A program made the position numbers and the translations under genes. Positions 1 through 10,295 of a DNA stretch of 64,000 nt are shown here, in pieces; positions within the stretch are counted from its first letter, which is position 1, and the number at the start of each line of letters is the position of its first letter. A model generated the notes under the pieces. The model was not told the origin of the DNA and did not search any database. It saw only the letters and a list, made by a program, of their open reading frames with translations. The DNA is from Plenodomus lindquistii. Taxonomy: Eukaryota > Ascomycota > Dothideomycetes > Pleosporales > Leptosphaeriaceae. The DNA lies in NCBI GenBank assembly GCA_025504975.1, contig JANUWI010000016.1, positions 558,001 through 622,000 on the forward strand, read 5' to 3'.

Positions 1-3000
1 GATTTACTCCACGGATTCCAGCCAGCAGGAGTGATCATGGAACTAAGATAGCTGTTCACGTAGGCAACTCGAGAGAAATTGTTCCATGGACGTCCCAGAC
101 CAACCTTGGTGAAAGGTCCGAGCCCGGCAGCAGGCTGCACTGTACATTGATCGAAAACGAAGCCGGCGTTTGTTACGTTGGTGGCACGTTTCGAGGCTGT
201 GATACTAACGCCATCTTCGTTGGTGGCGATGGTTGAGGCAAGGAAGTACGCGGAGCCCGTACCATATATAAAGTCGATATTGCCCTCAATATAGGTCTTG
301 AAAGTGAACAGATTACCAGAGACACTGAGCGTATCCTGGTTGCCGTATACCTGGCACCCGTAAAGACCAGCATACTTGCTGCTCTTTACAGCGAAACCGA
401 GTGACGCCATGTTTTGCTGCGTACCGAAGTTGTTCCGAAAGTTGATGTTGTACGCGTGAAAGTAGTTCCCTGTAGCGTAAACCGTGGCACCATCAGTGTT
501 TGACCCGGACGTTCCTTGAGTATCAATGCCGCGGCTGAATTGTATAGTGACCTGATTCTGCTTGTAGTCATCCGTCGCGCTAGAGAAGCCCTGAAAGATG
601 GTGTGTCCAGATTTGTTAAGGATCAACTGCTCCTCATAAACCCCGGGGTAGATGAAAATAGTCGCGTTGATTTTGCTAGTGGTGGGCGCTGCGTCAAGGG
701 CCGCTTGGATGGTGAGGTACGTAGTGACTCCAGTGATCGGAGTTTTTGAGACAATGAGAGCACCGGTCGGCGGAGCAGTGCCGTTGAAAACAGAACTTCC
801 ATTGACAGTGGTATTTGTTGGCGAGACAACGACGGGGGCTGCAGGTTGCGGCGTAACGATCGAATTCCAGTAGGTCATGTCGATCCACTCGGTTGAGTCC
901 ATGACAGAAGATAAAGGGTACGAGTCTGATGTGAGCAGCGTAGCGTAGCCGAATGTCTGACGCGAGGCCACGTTGTTCTCCCAATTAGAGGGGCCAACGT
1001 TATTATACTCAGCGAATGTGATGGCAGCCGTCCGTGGGTCGGTAGCCGACCAAATCTTCCATCCGACCGGATTGATGGTCTTATCAATATACGAGTTCTT
1101 GACGACAACCAGAGCGTACTGCGAGTACGGACGGCCCAAGTAGACCTTGTTAGTAAGGTCCACGGTCGCGTCAGGAGCTGCAGTGAACAGACACTGGTCA
1201 AAGATGTATCCTCCAATCGATGACGAGGTTTGTCTGCTCTGTGCGGTAATGCACGATGACGCACGTTTCGCTCCAAGGGTACAGCCTTTGAAGTATGCCT
1301 TTGAGTAACCCCAGATAAAATCAATTGCTCCGCCAATATAGCAGGATTCATAGTATTGGTATCCAGCCGTTGCTCCCGTTAATAGAGTATCTTGCCAGCC
1401 GTCGAATGAGCAACCGTAGAATGCAATGTCATTGCCATAAACAGATGCCGCTAAAGCGACGTAACTCGCCTCAGAGCCATCAAGGTTGTCGGTGTTGATC
1501 ATATTGATATTGTAGAAGCTTATCCTGCTTGATCCAGTTGCTATGACCGCAGTCTCGGCGTTTGAGTGGCCGGCTGGAAGCGGTGATACGGAGAGGCCTC
1601 GCGCGTAGCTGATGGTAACTTGATTTCCCTTGTAGGACTGGCCAGGGCTACCGGTAGTATAACCGATGATCCTCACGGCACCCGGTCGATTGATGGACGG
1701 GACTTGTTCTTTGTAAGTACCAGGATACATGAATATAGTCTGATTGGTAGAGTCATTTGGAAGAGACGCAAGAGCAGCAGTAAGGCTGTTGAACGAAGCG
1801 TTGTATACGCCATCTGTTGACACAACGATAGATCCGACAGATGGAATGGTGCCACTGTCAGGATGAGCGTTGACTTTGGAAGTAGGTGCTGGGCCAGACG
1901 CTGTTGCGGTACTGCTAGAAGTCGCCGACGAGGATGTCCCTGATGGTATTGTGATCGAAGGACCCGTCAAGCTATAGGATGGGACTTGGTTGTATGAAGT
2001 CATATCCAACCATGAAGTGTCGCCAATGACTTTGGCAAGCTCATAATTGGCTGCCTGATCTGCGGACAGGTTGGTCGCGAAGCTCGCACGCTGCGTCGTA
2101 GCCTGCCATGATCCCGGTCCAAAATTGTTGTACTCTCCAAAGGTGACGTCTGATGTGCGAGGGTCATTCGTTTGCCAGACGGTCCATCCGGCGCTATTGA
2201 TGTGCTTGTCGATATATGAGTTCATGTAGACAACGACTGAAAAAGCTGAGTACGGACGGCCAAGGTAGCTTAGGCCGTAAGAGGCTCCATAGGATGAGCT
2301 ATATGTCACCATGCAAGAATCGAAGATGTATCCGCCGGGTGTGGCCGCGGTTGCACGTGATTGCGCTGCGATGTAACCACCAGGGGTGTTGCTAACGATC
2401 TTACACTGATGGAAGTATGCAGTGGAGAATCCCCAGATGAAATCGATGCTTCCTTCGATGTAGCAGTTACTGAAGACCTGGGTCCCTTTGTTTGCAAGCA
2501 ACGTGTCCTGATATCCAATGAAGGAACATCCGTACGCCGCAATGTTGGCCCCATAGAAATCTGCGGCCAGAGCTGCAGTGTTCTTTGTTTGTGGGTACGT
2601 ATTGACAAAGTCAATGTTGTAGACAGCGAGCCCAGAGTTGTCATTGGTTTTCTTTGCGTAAAGGACTGGGGTCTGCTCGTTCTGATTGAGGTTCGTCAGT
2701 CGCCCGTTGGAAATTTCGATTCGGACCTGATTTTGGGTGAAGTCTCGGGTAGAGTTTGTAGCACCAATCAGCGTGACCTTGCCATTCCTGGTAATGGACA
2801 ACTGCTCAACGTAAGTCCCCGCGCCGATCTTGATTGTGTATGGGTTCTTGTCATTTGGAAGAGCGGCAATGGCCGACGTGACGTTGTTGTATTCGCAGGG
2901 TCCGGGTGTCTTCGAAACTACGAGGGTTGCGGAAGCTGCTAAGGGTGTGCAGCTTGGTACGGAGGATGATGCACTAGGGCTAGAGCTGCTCAGGGTCGAC

Positions 3001-4519
3001 GTTGAAACAGTGATGGCGCTTGCAGAGAGGTCCACAGAAACTGAAAAGCTACTCGTGGGAACAGTCAATGATGCGCTCATGGAGTTGGAGGAGTCCAAGG
3101 GAATTCCGGACAAGGAGGAAGATACCGACGCCACAGAAGCCACAACTGAGGCGATCGATGACAAGCTCGATGGAGGAGCTGATGAGGACAGCGACGAAGC
3201 TATAGAGGCGATCGACGAGACGGAGGGAGCTTGAACTGCATTTGCAGCCAATAGCGAGGAGAGCACGCTTTGATCGACCCAAGCCAGGGACGAACTGCCG
3301 AAAGGCGAAGGGGCACTTGCAAAGACCTTCTCAACAGTAAATCGAGCTACCGTCTCAGCACTGAGCAAATTGGCATAGCTTGCACGCGACGCTGCCCTCA
3401 TAGCGTAGGACCCTGCGCCAGTTGTCTGGTACTCGCCGTAGTAAGTCGAACCCAGAAAACTGGCAGTATTGGCGTGTATTCCCGCCGGAGCAATGAAGCT
3501 CCCGAGAGCTGTGTCTCGAAAGATTGCAACTGAATTTGCAGCGACCGAGGGAGCACCTGCAGTCGGGAGTTGGACAGATGTGACAGCCAGGTAGACGTTT
3601 GTGTTAGAGAGTCCTGACTTCTGTTGGACCGAGCATGAGTCAAACACGACTGTGGAGTTGTATGGCGTCGCGCCTTTGTTGTACACGAGAAGCGCGTTCT
3701 GCGCTGTGGGCACAACCGTCGACTTGTAAAGGTAGAGGGTAGGAGAATTGTAAAAGATCTGTGTAGTACCCTCAACGTACGAATTTGCAATGAAAGCCAA
3801 CCCTTTAGCGGCAGATACAGCGATGGCGCCGGAAGAAACGACTGAGCAGCCGTACAAAGCATTGTTTGCCCCCTGCAGCGAGATCGCAGGAGCATTGCCG
3901 GTAAGCGAAGAGACGATATTGAGATTCCGGAGAGTGACACCCTTGTTGGCGCTGGTAGTGATAGCGAAAGGGATGAAATTAGGAAGGGTATTGCTCGGAA
4001 GGTTCTTGATGGTGACTTGATTTTGCGACCAATCTGCAGCAGCCGTCGCCGTAGCGCCGACGATAGTGACTTAATGGGGAGAAGATCAGTGTGGAACTTT
4101 GACTAGGGAGGAGATCGCGTACCGGTAGCCGACCCAAGGACAGTGACTGCCTCAGTGTATACACCCGACAGGATAGTGACTGTCGGTATACCGCTGGCTT
4201 GAGCAGCAGAGATACCTGCATTAATAGCAGTGAATTGTGCGGATCCATCAGCTGCGACAGTAATGGCAGTCTTAGCGGCAGATACTGTCGCTGAAGATGA
4301 TGAAGCGATGGCAGATAGGCTGGATGACGATACCTCGTATGACGACGCCGTCGAAGGGTACATCTGGCCACTTGAGGTGGGCAGAGACTGGGTCGCAGCA
4401 GGAGGATTCGACGATGAGCTCAGCAATAGGTCATTGCACTGCTGGTTGGAAAGACACTGCGGAGTGGCACTCTGTGCGGCCACCACCCCAAGAAGGGCGG
4501 CAATGGCAGAAGACCGCAT
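1..4519 (-). CDS. Secreted protein with four tandem pectin methylesterase (CE8) modules, 3' end outside the window
   Basis: Exons are complement(4123..4519) and complement(1..4069), with a 53-bp intron (GTACGC...TTAAG). The frame stays open to the window edge, so at least about 1488 residues are visible and the C-terminus is missing. The start at 4519 gives a signal peptide (MRSSAIAALLGVVAAQS); an in-frame upstream codon at 4594 would bury it. Four CE8-like modules follow, joined by Ser/Thr-rich linkers near 2950-3240, 1860-1985 and 770-880. Modules 2, 3 and 4 each keep a GxY-E strand, a QDTL motif, DFIWG or DFIYG, and LGRPY or LGRPW (for example LGRPY at about 2252-2264 and QDTL at about 321-332), so they look catalytically competent. 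Module 1 lacks all of these (QDT replaced by GAI, DFIxG by QIFYN, no LGRP) and is probably inactive. The expected role is removal of methyl groups from plant-wall pectin outside the cell. Single-module fungal enzymes are about 330 residues. Confidence 0.88.
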
Positions 4520-6565
4520 GACGATCGAGCAAAATTCCTCCTCAGAGGCTGAAGAGCGCGAGAACTTTGAGGATGATGAGAAGCCCAGCGTCACGAAACA
4601 TCAGAATGCCGGGCGAGGCTATATACGAGCCGACCATACCTTCCTACAGACCTAGAACGCAGGATTTGAGACCCACACATCAAAATCACATCTGCTTGGT
4701 TAGTGTAGCTCTCAGCTGCCTCAATCAAGCCATTGGCTCTGCCGTGAAGACCCGTGTAGCCACTGGTGGGTCCAGATCGCTTGTCACTGTGCCAGGTACT
4801 TGGAATGATTGCCATGGGGTCAGGCGATGAGCCGCAGGTTCTGATGACTTGGCTAGGGCCCTTGGACCAGCTCGACCCAGCGCCTCCCCGGATTGTTACT
4901 GCCTTCGGATTGATACAAACGATTAGCCTTAGCCAAGCGATGCAGCGTACATCAGTGTCAGCTTCGATGAACTAATCTCGATTAAGTGAGTGCTGGTCAA
5001 ATGGTCGATCGCGTGGCTGACTATCAGTGCGGAGGATCTATACCGGTTCGTCTTTGTTCGAAAAGCGCAGCCACAATCAGTACAGTGGTTGGAAATGAAC
5101 GAGAATCGACCAACAGGATTGTACGTGACCATCGTCTTTGCAGTCCCAGACCGCGCCTAAAAGCCACTGCCATCCCGGCATGAAGATCCAGATGTTTTTA
5201 CGATTAGTACGTTGTCTGGGGAGAAGAGTCAGGATGGTACTTTCCCGGTTTCTAACAGCGGCGTGAGCAGCACAACGAGTTTAGTGCATCTACTTATGGG
5301 TATCATTGGGCTAGTAATCACGGCCTTTGCCCCCAGGGTCGAATTGGCGAGTCCCACTTTTGGTAGACACGTAGGCGAGTTGACTGGATGAATGTACTTA
5401 CTGCGACTTACGTGACTGCGGGAAATCTGAGTATTACTACGAAAGTACAGTAACCACTCTTCTGGATGCCGGATGCATGCACCGACGTGGGCAAGCTTCG
5501 GCGCTAGCGGGAGATGTGGCGTTAAAAGGCTTGTTGCAGGGCGTGCCTGGATCTCGGTCGCAAAGGTGCACGATTCGTGGGCAGATAAGCCTCAGGGGTT
5601 TTCAGCTTCTGGGGCAGACACCAGCCGTGGAAGAATTTGCCCCCTCCTCCGATGGCTGGATCGGCGGAACATCAGCCGAGACGAGGCAAGAGGACATTTC
5701 CGGGATGCTCAGCAGAAAAGCTCCTTGCTGGTGTCTGCAATACGCATCCAGTATCACCAGCTATGCGTGTTGGCTGCTGTGAACGCAGATAGTTCGGATT
5801 GTATAGTAAAGACAGGATTGCTTGTCGCTTGCGTCGCCGCATCTGAGGGTATGCTATCTAGTGAGATCCACTCGAAAACCCGGTCGCTAGCTTCAGAAAA
5901 AGCCGACATCGTTGCGAATGCAATTATACGATAGCTTCGGTCCCTACGCGACGTTGAAGCGAAAGCATCGGAGTAATAACGATCGCTTGCGCACACGCCG
6001 GACGCGTGCTGCGCGTATTGCGCGTGACATGTCTAGGCTGTATCAACTCTAGCGTTCGCCTAAAGGTCTCAACGTCGGCATGACACCAGGCATGGCAAAC
6101 ATCCGTGGCCGATTCTTTAGTTAGATTAAAGATGCAAGCGCCACGGTACAATTAGAAACCAGGAGCCCGGTTCGCCGCGTGGTGCCTGACGTACCTAGGT
6201 ACGCTCTATGGTCAGTATATCTGCATGAGTTGCTGCCGCCTCTCTCCCGCCTTGCGCGTGGATTGCTGCAAGTGATCCAAGGAGATGAATAAAGGGACCG
6301 GTTGACACTGCTAGATCTTCATGTAAACGGCTTACGTAGTAGTCCCGTATGTTTCTCTTGTTGTTGTCAAGTCATTGTTTTTGTCATTGACGTCCTATAA
6401 CTGACCACATTCTCCTTGATCAAGTTCGAAGTAACGTCGTTCGCGAACGCTGTTGGCATCTTTTTATAAATCATGCAGGCGAACAAACACAGTCACGCAT
6501 CAACGATGCTACACTTTCAAATGATGTCCCTTACGCAAATGAATTGAGCCGTACTGTCAAACACC
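4520..6565. other. Intergenic, no gene supported
   Basis: About 2 kb between the pectin methylesterase start and the 3' end of the EthD gene. ORFs on both strands (the longest is about 150 codons near 5473-5934) have no recognisable domain, signal peptide or spliced continuation. Two perfect 12-bp palindromes occur (6191-6202 and 6438-6449). The first few hundred bases beside 4519 should contain the pectin methylesterase promoter. Confidence 0.6.
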
Positions 6566-7536
6566 CTAATGACTGGATACAGTTGTGCCGGGAAGCTGAG
6601 GCTGTCGGTCTTTGCTGAACTAACGAGATTCAGTGTTACAACACGTCCAGGACTCATAATCTGGCACACTTACTTCGACACCCGCTTCTGCGTCAAGTAC
6701 GAGACCCTCTTTTCCAAACGCAATGAACGTGTTGCTGGCATCAATCTCGCCGAAACTTTGCATAAAAGCCTTCTGCGCCTTTCGTACGGCAGTCACCGAA
6801 TTGTGATCTTTGAGTGAAATCTGATATACGACAGGGTAATCAGGCATGTTCTTGCCACCAAAGTATGCTCGAATATCGAATTTCGATGCCGGAATTCCAA
6901 TGTTAGCAACAATGCCCAAGATTTCATTCACAGCGTATCTTTCCAAGGCTTGGCTCAAAGCTGGCGAGAATTTCTGCTCTAGTTGCTCCTCCGATTCTTC
7001 CGTGGACTTGACCGCCAAGAAGAGCACCGCGACGGTCCTGTAACCATGGGTAGGCCTGGAATTCGTTGCAGTATTGGTGTTGGGCTTCCAGTCCAAAGTT
7101 TTCTCTACTGCCATCAAAGGGATGGCCGTTTCGAGGTCATTGAAGTTTGGTCCATCTGGTCCAATCGTTTCTCGAACAAATTGTGAGCTGAAGCAGCCCT
7201 TGAGATGCTCCCAGTCCCTGAAGTACAGTTCAGTCATGTCATCACGACCCACCCATGCGTGATTTCCCGTGCCAGCGATCCCGCCTTGCTTCTCACCGAA
7301 AGCTGCGTCGAAGAAGTGTGTTTGTATGTATTTGCTTCGTAATTCACATCAGCAACGCACAGCCCGAGACAGCTCGGCCAACATGCTTACGAGGGCTTTT
7401 CGTCAGCCTCCTTCGGGCTATCTGACAGGCTCCCGTGGACTTGAAAATGGTAATCGAAGAACTCTTTGCGGGTTAGGTTTGATTTCCTACGCAAACACGC
7501 GATTTGCTTGAGAACAGTTGGGTTCGGAGACGACAT
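6566..7536 (-). CDS. EthD-domain protein
   Basis: Proposed exons, complement: 7391..7536, 6674..7334 and 6566..6619, giving 286 residues. Introns are 56 bp (GTAAGC...ACGAAG) and 54 bp (GTAAGT...GTTAG). The ATG at 7536 begins MSSPNPTVLKQIACLRRK and leads into EFFDYHFQVHG, the typical opening of fungal EthD proteins; ELYFRDWEHLK and AGVE come later. Without the last splice the frame reads through to a stop at 6620 and also ends at 286 residues; I prefer the spliced end because GTAAGT is a perfect donor. EthD proteins are small dimeric alpha/beta-barrel proteins, often found with fungal polyketide or catabolic genes; a precise reaction cannot be assigned. It is head-to-head with the CocE-type hydrolase, 481 bp apart. 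Confidence 0.8.
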
Positions 7537-8017
7537 GGCGGTGAGAACAGCGTTTGACAACCCGAATGCACCATCTCGGCTCTATGGCTTCCTTTATACC
7601 TTGTAGTCAAGATCCAGACTAATAGTGAGCTACGTCGTTCAGCTCCGTTCAACAACAGGGCGGAGTCTCGCGGGACATGTGTCCGGGACTGTTCTGCGTT
7701 AGCGTCGCGCGGGTGTTCCGCATACAATCAAGCCCGCTACCCCGTGTTTGTTCCCCACCACTACGAAAGTTCGGAACTGGACCAAGCGTCTTTGTGGGGT
7801 CGCTTCGTTCGGTGACATCAAACGAGCGACGGATCATACGCCAATGCTCGATTGGAGCAAGATTCTTGGCCTTGTGACCGTGTGAAGTGACAGCTCGGGG
7901 ACTCCGCAGAATACCTATAGCTCCATGTATAAGTACGCCAAAGCTCACCTTCAGGTTATTGATTGCTACCAATTTACTTACTTGCATAGCTTCTCGGATC
8001 TGCAATCAAAGTTTCTC
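7537..8017. promoter_or_regulatory. Divergent promoter region, EthD gene and CocE-type hydrolase
   Basis: A 481-bp spacer between two ATGs pointing apart. An in-frame ATG at 7925 could lengthen the hydrolase by 31 residues. No operator-like repeat stands out. Confidence 0.45.
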
Positions 8018-9852
8018 ATGTCTTTCCCATACCCTAAAGATTTTGAGACGGTCCCACGTCGCAAGACTGAGGAGACGACCCGCGATGGCTACAAACGCAT
8101 CCACGATGTCTATATCCCTATGAGGGATGGAGGTGAAATCTGCTGTAACGTTTATTTGCCCTTACGCGACGGCCAGCGACGCTTCCCTGTCATTCTAAGC
8201 ATGGGTCCTTACGGCAAAGACATTCACTTCTCCGAATTCGGCATGCCCAAAACCGATATGTACGCCAACATGAGTAAAGCCATCAAGCCTCTAGGACCAG
8301 ACGCGTGCTTCGAGATGCCAGATCCAATTGTTTGGGTACGTTTTTCACACACACGTATATCGAGACCAGAGAATTCATTTTAACAATTTCGCCTAGTGTA
8401 AAGAGCATGGATACGCGCTGGTGAGATGCGATGTGAGGGGATCTGGTGGCAGTCCCGGTGTCCTCGATCCGTTCGGGATCGGTCGGGCCGAAGCCACTGG
8501 TGAAGACACTGAGGGCAATGGTAAGAGGCAAATGTCACACAATCTTACACCAGCTAAGCCATATTTGTGTAGATGGCTACGACGTTGTCGAATGGTGTGG
8601 AACACAAGAATGGTCGACGGGCAAGGTGGCAATGGGTGGCATATCTTACCTAGGCATGCTTTGTTACTGGACAGCAATGAAACAGCCCCCTCATCTTACT
8701 GCCATTGCCCCATATGAGGCTTTGACGGACATGTACGGGGACAGTATACGGCAGGGCGGGATCTTTCACTCGGGCTTTCAGAAACACTGGTTCAACAACA
8801 TTATCATTCCAAACCAGTATGGAAAAGCCGAAGGTCTCGACGATGAGCAGCTCGCCAAACAGCGTTTCGACTTCCCGGCTCTGGAGAACAAATGGACATG
8901 GCGTAGCGAGGGTCCTTGGGCTGTTTTTGATCGGCACCGGGATCTATCGAAAATCACAGTGCCAATGCTAACCGCCGGGAACTGGATGGATTCCGAGGTG
9001 CACCTCCCGGGAAATCCAACGTCGTACGAGCGCGCTTCATCCGAGTGGAAATTCCTCGAGATGCACACTGGAAACCACCTCTCGGCCTATTATGAGTCTG
9101 CACAGATCGCGAGACAACTGCAATTCTTCGATTTCTTCCTTAAAGACAAAAAGGACAACGGCCTGGCCACCCGACCACGGCATGATCTGATCATTCGTCA
9201 GGGTGCGCATAATTTTGCTCGTGCAGAGAAATCTTGGCCACCGAAAGATGCCACATACACGCCTCTCTATCTCGCCCCTCACGAGGCTTTATCGTTCGAC
9301 CAGTTCAGCCCCTATTCAGCGTCCGATACTGTGTCCTATGCTGGGCTCACAGGGCAGAGCTACTTCCAAACGGAGCCGCTCAAAGAAAAATTCGAAATCC
9401 TGGGCTATCCTTACCTTGATTTGACCGTATCCACCGATGCCAAGGACATGGACATCTTCTTCTATCTATACGTCATAGATCCAGAAGGCAATAAGATTGT
9501 AGTCCGTGGCAACCACGACGAGCCTGCTGTATCCCTACTCAGAAGCTGGCTACGTCTGTCTCATCGCACCTTGTCTGATAAATCTACAACAGAAAGGCCA
9601 GTTCTCGAGCAAATGGAGCCAGCATTAGTGGTTAAAGATCAAGAGTACAACGTCAAAGTCCCTATCCCTCCGACTTCCATTATAATCGAGCCTGGACACC
9701 GACTGGCGATTGCACTGCGTGCCAATGACGAGGAGGAGATCATCCCTCCGATGCGTCACGTTGGTCCTGATAGATCAGAAGACGTCTTCTCTGGTACCAA
9801 CAGGATCTCACTGGGTGGAAAGTTCATGATCCCTGTCGTTCAAAGAGGTTGA
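8018..9852 (+). CDS. CocE/NonD-type alpha/beta hydrolase (X-Pro dipeptidyl-peptidase S15-like)
   Basis: Exons 8018..8335, 8397..8520 and 8573..9852 encode 573 residues; introns are 61 and 52 bp (GTACGT...CCTAG, GTAAGA...TGTAG). The protein opens MSFPYPKDFETVPRRK. IPMRDGGEICCNVYLPL is the usual first strand pair of the family, VRCDVRGSGGSPG follows, and the nucleophile elbow GGISYLG places Ser near residue 172. GNWMDSEVHLPG and MHTGNH supply the likely Asp and His. The second half is the beta-rich C-terminal domain found in cocaine esterase and S15 peptidases. No signal peptide is seen, so it is probably cytosolic. Members cleave esters or amides, and the substrate cannot be read from sequence. 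The neighbouring EthD, laccase and nitrilase genes suggest small-molecule metabolism (inference). Confidence 0.87.
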
Positions 9853-10295
9853 GTAATACGGTGGAGCTCGTATCTATCAAGTCACCAAAGTCATACCCAC
9901 TATTCGCTGTGGTCAACACACCACACTAGGACATCTACTAAAAGTGAATAGATTATTCGTGTAGTGTCTATAAGTAGTAAAGATAATACTATACTAAGCC
10001 CTAGCACCTTTGTTACCTCCCTGCTACTGTATAGACTTGAGTATTATGCTGTCAACGTGGGGTAGGGACACATTAAACACGTGCTCCGACGCTTCATTGC
10101 TGATCTCTAATATTCTACGAGTGAATTATGGTACTACACATTAGACTAGGATGCCGTTACTGGGGTCTATTTAACTAGCGGTAGGACCTTGAGCACGCCA
10201 AGCTTGTGCTAGCGTATAGCATTGTAGAAGGAAAATGGCAAGGGAAGTTATTTCCTATATATTCACTATCGGCCCCTGGATGCTCCCTCAAATAC
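9853..10295. other. Intergenic between convergent genes
   Basis: 443 bp separating the 3' ends of the hydrolase (+) and the Zn2Cys6 regulator (-). It is A+T-rich and should contain both 3' untranslated regions. No further gene is seen. Confidence 0.55.

Noticed and set aside
5473..5934. 153-codon ORF on the plus strand
   Set aside because: The protein has no recognisable motif, another frame is open over the same bases, and no promoter or splice context supports it.
6191..6449. Two perfect 12-bp palindromes (6191-6202 and 6438-6449) as operators
   Set aside because: They differ in sequence, are not repeated near other starts here, and palindromes of this size are expected occasionally.
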